Origin: Mesorhizobium xinjiangense
GTDB taxonomy: Bacteria; Pseudomonadota; Alphaproteobacteria; Rhizobiales; Rhizobiaceae
DNA length: 64,000 nucleotides
Direction of reading: 5' to 3'
Assembly (NCBI RefSeq): GCF_009749525.1
Contig: NZ_WOAC01000003.1
Location: forward strand, 124,001 to 188,000
Every line of letters starts with the position of its first letter. Position 1 is the stretch's first letter. Position numbers and translations under genes: made by a program. Positions 7,745-15,807 of this stretch are shown piece after piece. The notes under the pieces were generated by a model that was not told the origin of the DNA, searched no databases, and worked only from the letters and a program-made list of their open reading frames with translations.

Positions 7745-8632
7745 ATGAGCGACTTCTCAGAAGATTTCCTGGCCCATCTCGAAGGCGATACGACCACGCT
7801 TTGCCATTGCTGGCGCCTGACGCGAAGCGACGGCGTGGTCCAGGGTTTCACCGACCATGACGCGCCAATCAGCTTCGCCGGGACGGCGTTTCGGCCCGAA
7901 ACCGGGTTTTCGGCGAGCGAGGCACGCACGACGCTGGGGCTGAGCATCGATACGGTGGATGTCGAGGGCGCGATCTCGTCCGACATGCTCGACTTCGACG
8001 ATGTCCTGGCAGGCAGGTTTGACGGGGCCAGGGCCGAGACCTTTCTGGTCAATTGGGCGAAACCGTCGCAGCGCGCTCTGTTGCGCATCGCCCATATCGG
8101 CAAGATTACGCGCGAGGACGGGGTCTTTCGCGCCGAGCTGCAAAGCCCCGCCGCCTTCCTCGACCAGCCGCGCGGGCGCTTTTTCCGGCGCGGCTGCGAC
8201 GCCGAACTGGGCGACGCCAAATGCGCCTTCGATCTGAACGCGTCAGGATACTCCGCCACGGCAACGGCCGGGCCGCAGTCGGAAGCCGGGCGCGTCGTCG
8301 TCAACGCATTGCAAGGATTCGAAGACGGCTGGTTCACCGACGGCGTGCTCGAGGCAACGTCGGGTGCGCAGGCCGGCAAGCGCTGGCGGATCGTCGGGCA
8401 CCGCCGGGAAAATGGCCGGACGGTTCTCGATCTGTGGCCCGCCCAGCCGGCGCCGGTTGAAGGCGATGGCTTCAAGGTGACGGCGGGCTGCGACAAGAGC
8501 TTTGCCACCTGCAAGGCGAAGTTCGCCAATCACCTCAATTTCCGCGGCTTTCCGCACCTGCCGGGCAATGACGCGGCCTATGGCTATGCCAGCGAAGGCG
8601 ATCTGTTCGACGGGAGCCCGCTTGTGCCATGA
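7745..8632 (+). CDS. GTA baseplate hub protein (gp13, DUF2163/BR0599 family)
   Basis: 295 residues, normal for the family (about 297 in the model GTA). GGAGG stands 7 bases before the ATG. It reads LAHLEGDTTTLCHCWRLTRSDG and GFTDHDAPISFAG at the N-terminus (DUF2163), and has C-terminal cysteines in CDKSFATCKAKF and GFPHLPGNDAAYGY (BR0599 domain). The cysteines probably bind an iron-sulfur cluster or metal in the hub. The stop overlaps the gp14 start. Confidence 0.88.
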   Translation: MSDFSEDFLAHLEGDTTTLCHCWRLTRSDGVVQGFTDHDAPISFAGTAFRPETGFSASEARTTLGLSIDTVDVEGAISSDMLDFDDVLAGRFDGARAETFLVNWAKPSQRALLRIAHIGKITREDGVFRAELQSPAAFLDQPRGRFFRRGCDAELGDAKCAFDLNASGYSATATAGPQSEAGRVVVNALQGFEDGWFTDGVLEATSGAQAGKRWRIVGHRRENGRTVLDLWPAQPAPVEGDGFKVTAGCDKSFATCKAKFANHLNFRGFPHLPGNDAAYGYASEGDLFDGSPLVP

Positions 8633-9090
8633 GCAGGATCGAGCAGGACGAAGAGGCCACTGCAGCCCGCATCGTCGCGGAAGCGCTGACCTGGCTCGGC
8701 ACACCTTACCGTCATCAGGGGACGACGCGCGGCGTCGGCTGCGATTGCCTGGGTCTGGTACGCGGCGTGTGGCGCGGCGTCTACGGCCGGGAGCCGGAAT
8801 TGCCGGGTCCCTACAGCGCCGACTGGGCCGAGATGAACGGCGGCGATCCGCTGCTGGCGGCCGCGCAACGGCACTGCAGGCGCGCGGATGAGGGCGATCT
8901 TTCGCCAGGACGGCTTGTTGTCTTCCGCTGGCGGCGCGGCATGGCGGCAAAGCACGCCGGCATCCTGATAACGCGCGAACGTTTCATCCATGCCTATGAG
9001 GGGCATGCGGTGCTGATTTCGCCGCTGGTGCCGCAATGGCATCGGCGCATCGCTGGCCTCTTCCGCTTTCCCGACATCAACTGGAGTTGA
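8629..9090 (+). CDS. GTA cell-wall peptidase (gp14, NlpC/P60)
   Basis: 153 residues. The NlpC/P60 core is present: ALTWLGTPYRHQGTTRGVGCDCLGLVRGVW carries the catalytic Cys40, and KHAGILITRERFIHAYEG supplies the histidine. The protein sits in the baseplate and opens peptidoglycan of the recipient cell. It is expected to be active from its sequence. Coupled to gp13 by an ATGA overlap and followed after 6 bases by gp15. Confidence 0.9.
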   Translation: MSRIEQDEEATAARIVAEALTWLGTPYRHQGTTRGVGCDCLGLVRGVWRGVYGREPELPGPYSADWAEMNGGDPLLAAAQRHCRRADEGDLSPGRLVVFRWRRGMAAKHAGILITRERFIHAYEGHAVLISPLVPQWHRRIAGLFRFPDINWS

Positions 9091-9096
9091 CCGACC

Positions 9097-12000
9097 TTGG
9101 CCACGATCGTTTTGCAGGCCGCCGGTGCCTATATCGGTGGGCTTTTCGGCACGGCCGGAGCCGCAATCGGCTCGGCCGCAGGCGCCATTGCCGGCTATCT
9201 CGCCGACCGGGCGCTCATCGACAGCACCAGGCGCCAGGAGGGGCCGCGGCTTACCGAGGTGCGCCCGCTCACGGCTGAAGACGGCACGCCCATCCCGCGT
9301 GTCTACGGCACGATGCGTGTCGGCGGTACGCTGATCTGGGCGACCCGCTTCGAAGAGACGAGCCAGACCGACCGGCAGGGCGGCAAGGGCGGACCGAAGG
9401 TCACCACCTACAGCTATTTCGCCAATGCCGCATTCGGCCTGTGCGAAGGCGAGATCGCCGGCATCCGGCGCGTCTGGGCCGACGGCAAGGAACTGGATCT
9501 CGATACGATCACCTATCGCGTTCATCGCGGCGGCGAGAGCCAGGCGCCCGACCCCTTGATCGAGGCCAAGCAAGGTGCGGGCAACGCCCCGGCCTATCGC
9601 GGTGTCGCCTATGTGGTGTTCGACAGACTGCCGCTCGACGATTTCGGCAACCGCCTGCCGCAACTCCAGTTCGAAGTGCTGCGGCCGATCGGCGCGCTTG
9701 CCGGACGGGTGCGCGCGATGGCGTTGATCCCCGGCGCCACCGAGTTCGGCTATGCGCCGGACGTCGTCCGCCGCACGCTCAGACCGGGCGAGACCCTGGC
9801 GGTCAACCGGCACGTGCTGTTCGGGGCGAGCGACTTTTCGGCATCGATCGACGAATTGCAGGCGACCTGCCCGAACCTGGAGCATGTGGCGCTCGTCGTG
9901 ACATGGTTCGGCGACGATCTGCGGGCAGGCGCGTGCCGGATACGGCCCGGTGTGACGCAGGGTTCGGACAGCGGGTTCTCGGTCGCATGGCGCGTCTCGG
10001 GCCAGGGGCGCGAGGATGCGATGATCGTTTCGCAGGTCGATGGCGGAGCCGCCTATGGTGGGACGCCCTCGGACAGGAGTGTCATCGAGGCGATCGTCGA
10101 CCTCAAGGCGCGCGGGCTGTCGGTGACGCTCTATCCGTTCATCATGATGGACGTGCCGGCCGACAACCAGTTGCCCGATCCCTATGGCGGGGCGGCGCAG
10201 GCGGCCTATCCGTGGCGCGGGCGCATCACCTGCCACCCGGGCCCTGATCGACCGGGCTCGGCCGACAAGACGGCCGCCGCGGCAAACCAGCTTGCCGCCT
10301 TCTTCGGCAATGCTCAGCCGGGCGAGTTCCAGGCGACGGCCAATGGCGTCTCCTATTCGGGGGCGGCGGCAGAATGGGGCTACCGGCGGCTCGTGCTGCA
10401 CTACGCGCATCTGGCCGCGGCCGCCGGCGGCGTCGACGCCTTCCTTCTGGGTTCCGAACTGCGCGGCATCACCGCGCTGCGTGACGGAACCGGGGGCTAT
10501 CCGGCCGTGACGGCGCTGTGCACGCTTGCCGGCGAGGTCCGCGCCATACTCGGGGCCGGGACCAAGCTGACCTATGGCGCCGACTGGACGGAATATTTCG
10601 GCCATCAGCCGGCCGACGGCAGCGGCGACGTCTTCTTTCATCTCGATCCCCTGTGGGCCCATCCGGCGATCGATGCCGTGGGCATCGACAATTATGTGCC
10701 GCTCAGCGACTGGCGCGACACCGATTTCGTCGATGGCAATCTCGACGGGGCGGCCACGCCCTATGATGGGAATGCCTTGCGTGGGGCGATTGCAGGCGGC
10801 GAGGGATTCGAGTGGTACTATGCTTCCGCGTCGGCCCGGGCAGCGCGCACGCGCTCGCCGATCGAGGACGGCGCGCTCGACGTTGGCACGGGCGAGGTGC
10901 TCGTGCGCGACTGGCTGCGCCGACGCCGCAGCGCGCGTCGGCGCATCAGCTTTGGCGTTGCGGCATCGCGCCGCGATCTGCGGCCCGGCACGCCGGTGCT
11001 GATGGCGGATTTCGATGCCGGACGGACCTACACTGTCGAGGAGATCGAGGAGGGGCTCGAACGGCGCATCAGCGCGCGCAGCATCGTCCGGTCGACCCCA
11101 CCGCGTGCCGCGCCGATTGTTGGCGGCCGCGAGACTTCGCCGCCAGCCTTGCCGTCGAGGCCGGCTGTCCAGTTTCTCGACCTGCCCAATTGGGGCGATG
11201 CCGACACGCCGCACGCGCAGTTCCGCATCGCCGCATGGGCAAGACCGTGGCGGCGCCAGGTGGTCTATGCTTCGCCGGAACCGAACGGCTACGGGCACCG
11301 CACCACCATCGAGCGGGCAGCGACAATGGGCTATCTCGAACAGGCCTCACAAGGCACCTGCAGCGGCCGCGTCGACCACGCCCAGGCGATCATCGTCGCG
11401 CTTTCCTCGGGCGAACTGTCGAGCATTTCCAGGGCGCAGTTGCTGAACGGCGGCAATGCAGCCGCGATCCGGTCGCTGTCGGGTGCCTGGGAGATCGTCC
11501 AGTTTGAGACGGCAGAGGAGATATCGGCCGACGTCTGGCGGCTCACCGGGTTGTTGCGCGGCCAACTGGGCACCGAGGATGCCATGCGCGCCGGCGCGGC
11601 TTCCGGGGCGGCGTTCGTCCTGCTCGACCGAGCGGTGCAGCCTGCGGGACTGCAGGCCAGTGAGGCCGGGCTCGATCTTCATTGGCGGGTCGGACCGACG
11701 GCGGCCGAACTGTCGAGCGATCTCTTCGTCGTCGAGACGGTGGCTGGCGGTGTGCGCGCCGCCCGGCCGCTGTCGCCGGTGCATCTGCGTGCCGCCGGCG
11801 CGGCGAGCGGCGATGTCGATTTCACCTGGATCCGGCGTTCGCGGGTCGCCGCCGATGCGTGGCTGGAGGGCGACATCCCGCTGGGCGAGGAAAGCGAGGT
11901 CTATCGCATCGAGATACGTGATGGCGACGGCGACCTCAAAAGATCGCTCACCGCGACCACCAATGCCTTGACCTACGCTGCCGCCGACATCGAGGCCGAT

Positions 12001-12099
12001 TTTCCCGACAGGCCGGTGCAGGCGGAGGCGAGCGTCAGTCAGTTGAGCGCCCGTTTCGGCCCCGGCCCGGCGGCGACGCTGAACCTCACCCTTTCTTAG
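9097..12099 (+). CDS. GTA megatron / host-contact protein (gp15) with large internal in-frame deletion
   Basis: 1000 residues from a TTG at 9097 with GGAG upstream. Homologues I know are about 1270-1300 residues. The N-terminus has glycine-rich helices (GLFGTAGAAIGSAAGAIAGYLAD). It is followed by the hub region (FANAAFGLCEGEIAGIRRVWADG) and the first half of the GTA TIM-barrel-like domain (FLLGSELRG near residue 449, DAVGIDNYVPLSDW near 530). At about residue 592-600 the text jumps from ARTRSPIEDGA to GEVLVRDWLRRRRSARRRISFGVA. The rest of the barrel and the start of the Phage-tail_3 domain are missing. The C-terminal part is continuous and the frame is preserved. In GTAs this protein forms the tail tip and contacts the recipient cell. 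Confidence 0.85.
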   Translation: MATIVLQAAGAYIGGLFGTAGAAIGSAAGAIAGYLADRALIDSTRRQEGPRLTEVRPLTAEDGTPIPRVYGTMRVGGTLIWATRFEETSQTDRQGGKGGPKVTTYSYFANAAFGLCEGEIAGIRRVWADGKELDLDTITYRVHRGGESQAPDPLIEAKQGAGNAPAYRGVAYVVFDRLPLDDFGNRLPQLQFEVLRPIGALAGRVRAMALIPGATEFGYAPDVVRRTLRPGETLAVNRHVLFGASDFSASIDELQATCPNLEHVALVVTWFGDDLRAGACRIRPGVTQGSDSGFSVAWRVSGQGREDAMIVSQVDGGAAYGGTPSDRSVIEAIVDLKARGLSVTLYPFIMMDVPADNQLPDPYGGAAQAAYPWRGRITCHPGPDRPGSADKTAAAANQLAAFFGNAQPGEFQATANGVSYSGAAAEWGYRRLVLHYAHLAAAAGGVDAFLLGSELRGITALRDGTGGYPAVTALCTLAGEVRAILGAGTKLTYGADWTEYFGHQPADGSGDVFFHLDPLWAHPAIDAVGIDNYVPLSDWRDTDFVDGNLDGAATPYDGNALRGAIAGGEGFEWYYASASARAARTRSPIEDGALDVGTGEVLVRDWLRRRRSARRRISFGVAASRRDLRPGTPVLMADFDAGRTYTVEEIEEGLERRISARSIVRSTPPRAAPIVGGRETSPPALPSRPAVQFLDLPNWGDADTPHAQFRIAAWARPWRRQVVYASPEPNGYGHRTTIERAATMGYLEQASQGTCSGRVDHAQAIIVALSSGELSSISRAQLLNGGNAAAIRSLSGAWEIVQFETAEEISADVWRLTGLLRGQLGTEDAMRAGAASGAAFVLLDRAVQPAGLQASEAGLDLHWRVGPTAAELSSDLFVVETVAGGVRAARPLSPVHLRAAGAASGDVDFTWIRRSRVAADAWLEGDIPLGEESEVYRIEIRDGDGDLKRSLTATTNALTYAAADIEADFPDRPVQAEASVSQLSARFGPGPAATLNLTLS

Positions 12100-12130
12100 G
12101 CGGCTTTTCACAATCAAACAGGAGCAGAGC

Positions 12131-12337
12131 ATGGTTTCGAGCAAGAGCTGGCATCATTCGCGCACCATCTGGGCGGCGCTGGTGACGATCCTGACTTCAA
12201 TCGCCGGATTGGTTGGCCTGCCGGTGGGAACTCTCGACCAGGCGTCGCTGGTCGACACGATCCTGCAGGCCGTGACGGCGATATCCGGTATCATCGCGAT
12301 CCTTGGTCGGGTATCGGCTTCGCAAAGGATCGAATGA
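12131..12337 (+). CDS. Small membrane protein, holin-like
   Basis: 68 residues with AGGAG before the ATG. Two hydrophobic segments (IWAALVTILTSIAGLVGLPVG and LQAVTAISGIIAILG) are separated by a short polar DQASLVDT loop, and the C-terminus is basic. The SKSWHHSRTIWAALVTILTSIAG opening is common in small phage membrane proteins encoded next to lysis genes. A holin or pore function is inferred from topology and from its place 31 bases after gp15. I cannot exclude another membrane role. Confidence 0.6.
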   Translation: MVSSKSWHHSRTIWAALVTILTSIAGLVGLPVGTLDQASLVDTILQAVTAISGIIAILGRVSASQRIE

Positions 12338-12428
12338 AGCACAACGTTCATTCCCTGTTCAGTCACGCTGGATTAGGGTTTGTCGCAATTCACGCTTGGA
12401 TGGACCGCAAGGGACCCTGAAGAGGGCT

Positions 12429-12728
12429 ATGAAAACGACCGCACCCCATATCAGCCTGATGGCGGCCATCGTGCTTGCCGCTTCTTCTGCCGGGCTCGGT
12501 CAGGCGGCGATGCGCGTCACCGCGCCGCCCGTCTCCCCGCTGCTTCACCTGGTCGCGGCCGATTGCAACGCGATAGGGCGGGCCGAGGCGGCGCGCAATG
12601 GCGGGCAATTGCGGCGCGCCGTGGCCGTCCAGCGCGGCGGCCGCACGATCTGCCAGATTGTCTATACGGTGCCGGGCAAGGGCGGCAAGCCGCCGCGCCG
12701 CGTGCAACGCAATATTCCGGCCGGATAG
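12429..12728 (+). CDS. Small periplasmic protein, FeuN-like candidate
   Basis: 99 residues with a signal peptide (MKTTAPHISLMAAIVLAASSAGLGQA, predicted cut near residue 26). The mature part is basic, with two cysteines (AADCNAIG and RTICQIVY) that could form a disulfide. It lies 118 bp before feuP in the same direction. In Sinorhizobium a small periplasmic protein, FeuN, is encoded directly beside feuPQ and restrains the sensor. Position, export signal and size make this a FeuN candidate, but I see no specific sequence match. Confidence 0.6.
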   Translation: MKTTAPHISLMAAIVLAASSAGLGQAAMRVTAPPVSPLLHLVAADCNAIGRAEAARNGGQLRRAVAVQRGGRTICQIVYTVPGKGGKPPRRVQRNIPAG

Positions 12729-12846
12729 GTAACAATTTCGCCGTGGCCGGGTCTGATTCTCGGCAGAAGATTGGGTATAGACGTTCAACCGGGTGAGTAC
12801 CGGATCCGGCGGTCGGCATTACGGCAAAGGGACGAGCAGCGAAAAG

Positions 12847-13515
12847 ATGCGGATACTCGTTGTCGAGGATGACAAGAACCTGAACCGCCAGCTTGCCGAA
12901 GCGCTGACAGAGGCCGGCTACGTGGTCGACAGTGCCTTCGATGGCGAAGAGGGGCATTTCCTTGGCGACACCGAGCCCTACGACGCGGTCGTTCTCGACA
13001 TCGGCCTGCCGGAGATGGACGGCATCAGCGTTATCGAACGCTGGCGCGCCGACGGCCGCAAGATGCCCGTTCTCATGCTGACGGCGCGCGACCGCTGGAG
13101 CGACAAGGTGGCCGGGATCGATGCGGGCGCCGACGATTACGTCGCCAAGCCGTTTCATATCGAGGAAGTCATGGCGCGCGTGCGGGCGCTGATAAGACGC
13201 GCAGCCGGCCATGCCAGCACCGAACTGGTCTGCGGCCCGCTGCGCCTCGACACCAAGGCATCAAAGGCTCATATCGACGATACCCCGCTGAAGCTGACCT
13301 CGCACGAATTCCGCCTGCTTTCCTATCTGATGCACCACATGGGCGAAGTGGTGTCGCGATCGGAACTCGTCGAGCATCTTTACGATCAGGATTTCGACCG
13401 CGATTCCAACACGGTCGAGGTGTTTGTCGGCCGCCTGCGCAAGAAGATGGGTGTCGATCTGATCGAGACGGTGCGCGGCATGGGCTACCGCATGCGCGAT
13501 CCGCAACAGCCATGA
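12847..13515 (+). CDS. feuP: OmpR-family response regulator FeuP
   Basis: 222 residues from the ATG at 12847. The receiver domain has the acidic pair VVEDD, phospho-acceptor Asp51 in VVLDIGLPEMDG, Thr in LMLTARD and Lys in ADDYVAKPF. The winged-helix output domain is at residues 125-220 (LTSHEFRLLSYLMHHMGEVVSRSEL, TVEVFVGRLRKKMG, IETVRGMGYRM). FeuP of rhizobia controls osmoadaptive genes such as the cyclic glucan exporter ndvA. The partner kinase starts 34 bp downstream. The name is based on sequence similarity as I recall it and on the pairing. Confidence 0.8.
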   Translation: MRILVVEDDKNLNRQLAEALTEAGYVVDSAFDGEEGHFLGDTEPYDAVVLDIGLPEMDGISVIERWRADGRKMPVLMLTARDRWSDKVAGIDAGADDYVAKPFHIEEVMARVRALIRRAAGHASTELVCGPLRLDTKASKAHIDDTPLKLTSHEFRLLSYLMHHMGEVVSRSELVEHLYDQDFDRDSNTVEVFVGRLRKKMGVDLIETVRGMGYRMRDPQQP

Positions 13516-13549
13516 GGGATGCAGCGTCCTTCGCGGACGGGAGGCGGGC

Positions 13550-14923
13550 GTGAAATACTGGTTGCGATCGCTTTCCTTTCGCGCCGTGACGTTTTCCACG
13601 ATCTGGGCCGTCGCCGCCTTCGTGGTCATCGCAACGCTGATCACCGCGCTTTATCGCGACGCCTCCGAGCGCAGCTTTCACAGCCTCTTGAGCGCGCATC
13701 TCTACAGTCTCGTCGCCGCGGTCGGCGTGTCGGAGGAAGGCAGGCTGCAGGGCGGGCCCGAACTCTACGATCTGCGTTTCACCGATCCGGGTTCCGGCTG
13801 GTACTGGTCGGTCGAGCCGGTTTCACAGAACCTGGAAGGGCAATTGCGCTCGCCTTCGATGACGCAGCCGATCGAGGCGCCGTCCGTTGCGGCAGTGCCC
13901 TTCGACGCCCAGTTCCAGCGTCGCTACGAGGCGCGCGGCATCGACGGTGAGCGTGTCGAGGTGCTGGAGAACGACTTCATCCTGGACGAGGAAAACCGTA
14001 TCGCGCGGTTTCGCATCATGGGCAACCGAACGGAACTGGAGCAGGACATTGCACGCTTCGAGCGTCAACTCTTCGGCTATCTGGCATTGTTTGGGTTCGG
14101 CATGGTTGGCATCAATGCAATCGCGATCCTGTTCGGATTGAAGCCTCTTGATCAGGTGCGCAATGCCCTGGCGCAGGTGAGGGAGGGCACGGCGAAGAAG
14201 CTCGACGGCGCCTTTCCGTCCGAGATCGCGCCGTTGGCCGAGGAAACCAATGCGCTTATCGACAACAATCGCCGCATCGTCGAGCGCGCCCGCACACAGG
14301 TGGGAAACCTCGCCCATGCGTTGAAGACGCCGCTGGCGGTGCTTCTCAACGAAGGGCGCAGGATGGGTGGAAGCGAGGGGGGGATGGTCGTGGACCAGGC
14401 CGCCGCCATGCAGGAACACGTCGAATATTATCTCCAGCGGGCCCGCGTCGCCGCGCAGCGCGAAAGCGTGGTCTACCGTGCCCCTGTTCGCGCGGCGCTG
14501 GAACGGCTCGTGCGGGTGATGCAAAAGCTCAATCCCGACAAGGAAATCAGGTTGCTGTTGCCCGACGAGGAAATCCATTTCGCGGGCGAGGCGGAGGATT
14601 TCGAGGAACTGGCGGGCAACATCGTCGAGAACGCAATGAAATGGTCACGCCGCAATGTGCGCGTCAGCCTGAGCGCCGCCGCCAGGGATAAGGGGACAGG
14701 CGAACTGCTGCTTGTGGTCGAGGACGACGGTCCGGGCATTCCGCAAGAGCGCATCGGCGATGTGGTCAAGCGCGGACACAGGCTGGATGAAAGCAAACCG
14801 GGCTCCGGGCTTGGACTGTCGATCGTGTCCGAGATGACGCGCGAATATGGAGGCGCGATGGAACTGGGCGATTCGCCGCTCGGTGGTCTGAGGGTCAACG
14901 TCCGGCTGCCCGCGGCAAGTTGA
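13550..14923 (+). CDS. feuQ: Sensor histidine kinase FeuQ
   Basis: 457 residues from a GTG at 13550. Transmembrane segments lie at about 15-37 (STIWAVAAFVVIATLITALY) and 175-200 (LFGYLALFGFGMVGINAIAILFG), with a periplasmic sensor of roughly 140 residues between them. A HAMP-like linker is followed by the dimerisation helix with the phospho-acceptor His in GNLAHALKTPLAVLLNEG. The ATP-binding domain has the N box (NIVENAMKWSRRNV), G1 (EDDGPGIP) and G2 (PGSGLGLSIV). It phosphorylates FeuP, and the small periplasmic protein upstream may modulate it. The 3' end is 56 bp from a MITE. Confidence 0.82.
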   Translation: MKYWLRSLSFRAVTFSTIWAVAAFVVIATLITALYRDASERSFHSLLSAHLYSLVAAVGVSEEGRLQGGPELYDLRFTDPGSGWYWSVEPVSQNLEGQLRSPSMTQPIEAPSVAAVPFDAQFQRRYEARGIDGERVEVLENDFILDEENRIARFRIMGNRTELEQDIARFERQLFGYLALFGFGMVGINAIAILFGLKPLDQVRNALAQVREGTAKKLDGAFPSEIAPLAEETNALIDNNRRIVERARTQVGNLAHALKTPLAVLLNEGRRMGGSEGGMVVDQAAAMQEHVEYYLQRARVAAQRESVVYRAPVRAALERLVRVMQKLNPDKEIRLLLPDEEIHFAGEAEDFEELAGNIVENAMKWSRRNVRVSLSAAARDKGTGELLLVVEDDGPGIPQERIGDVVKRGHRLDESKPGSGLGLSIVSEMTREYGGAMELGDSPLGGLRVNVRLPAAS

Positions 14924-14981
14924 AAACGCTGGCAAATCTGGCTGAACGCCTGTACGCACGTGCAAAAATGGTCAAACATTA

Positions 14982-15248
14982 GGCCGTGTGGACAGTTATG
15001 GATTGGAGCGTGGTATGAGCGAAAATAGTTCAGTTCCAGGAGCGGACCCGCCGGAAGGGTCGACCCCTTTCAAGGGGCCGCGACGCCGAAATGGACGATT
15101 TTCGCCATACCCGTATCGGGCGCGGCGGATTTCGCCCCTGAATACGTCGAAAATGCTCGACGGTGTTCGACACCGCCTTGCGCTTTTCTCCTGTTCAGGA
15201 ACGAAATCCGGCTCGCGCCACGCCCAAACCATAACTGTCCACACGGCC
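14982..15248. mobile_element. MITE (267 bp) with long terminal inverted repeats and TA target duplication
   Basis: The left end GGCCGTGTGGACAGTTATGG is repeated exactly as the reverse complement at the right end (15229-15248). The similarity continues for about 18 more bases with one gap (left TTGGAGCGTGG, right TTGGGCGTGG). A TA dinucleotide flanks both sides (14980-14981 and 15249-15250), fitting duplication of a TA target. The interior has no transposase, so a non-autonomous element mobilised in trans is inferred. The TA target suggests an IS5- or IS630-type parent, which is not identified here. Confidence 0.85.
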
Positions 15249-15290
15249 TAGTGCTGCGGAGCAGATGAAATGTCTGGAGAGGGGAAGCGG

Positions 15291-15698
15291 ATGAAAGCCA
15301 GGATAGCGCTTGGCGTCGCGGCGCTTATGGCAAGCGGTTGCACGACGACCTCGCTGCCGGTGGGCGGAGAACAGGTGGCGGGAAAGGCGTCGATGATAGA
15401 CGCAATGAATGGCGGATTGATCGGCGGAGACATCGGCGAGGACTTGAGCAGCCGTGAACGGCAGATTGCACTGGAAGCCGAATATCGTGCCCTCGAATAC
15501 ACCCCGGGCGGCCAGTCCGTTCCATGGCGAAGCGAGGGTGCCAAGCATTCCGGCGAGGTGATCCCGGCCCAGCCCTACAAGGTCGGCTCGCAGGATTGCC
15601 GCCAGTATGTCCACCGTGTATTCGTCGATGGTGCCGTGAGACATGCCCGTGGCACGGCCTGCCGCAATCCGGACGGAAGCTGGACGCCCCTGACTTGA
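15291..15698 (+). CDS. Outer-membrane lipoprotein, 17-kDa surface antigen family
   Basis: 135 residues from the ATG at 15291; an in-frame ATG at 15270 would spoil the short signal. The signal peptide MKARIALGVAALMASGC has a lipobox with Cys17 as the lipidated residue. The mature part, with GGLIGGDIGEDLSSRERQIALEAEYRALEY and a C-terminal DCRQYVHRVFVDGAVRHARGTACRNPDGSW, matches the RT0821/Lpp0805 surface antigen family. Its two cysteines in the last 40 residues probably pair. Its exact role is unknown. The gene lies just after the MITE, so its original promoter may be displaced. Confidence 0.75.
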   Translation: MKARIALGVAALMASGCTTTSLPVGGEQVAGKASMIDAMNGGLIGGDIGEDLSSRERQIALEAEYRALEYTPGGQSVPWRSEGAKHSGEVIPAQPYKVGSQDCRQYVHRVFVDGAVRHARGTACRNPDGSWTPLT

Positions 15699-15807
15699 TG
15701 CGACACAATCGCCGCGGGTGTCCGGCGTCCCGAAGACACAAGCCGGAGCCAAATAGCCGCATGTCGGCGGCGTTGGCATGTGCACGCTGCAACGCTATTG
15801 AGATCGC

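Noticed and set aside
8584-11298. 904-codon open frame antisense to gp15
   Set aside because: Long shadow frames are expected opposite GC-rich genes. The composition (Arg, Ala, Gly, His) and lack of motifs show it is not coding, while gp13-gp15 on the plus strand are recognised families.
4000-12340. Ordinary integrated prophage
   Set aside because: No integrase, repressor, replication genes or attachment sites flank the cluster. Gene order and protein families are those of a GTA.
14988-15251. 87-codon frame inside the MITE
   Set aside because: It spans both terminal repeats and has no transposase features.
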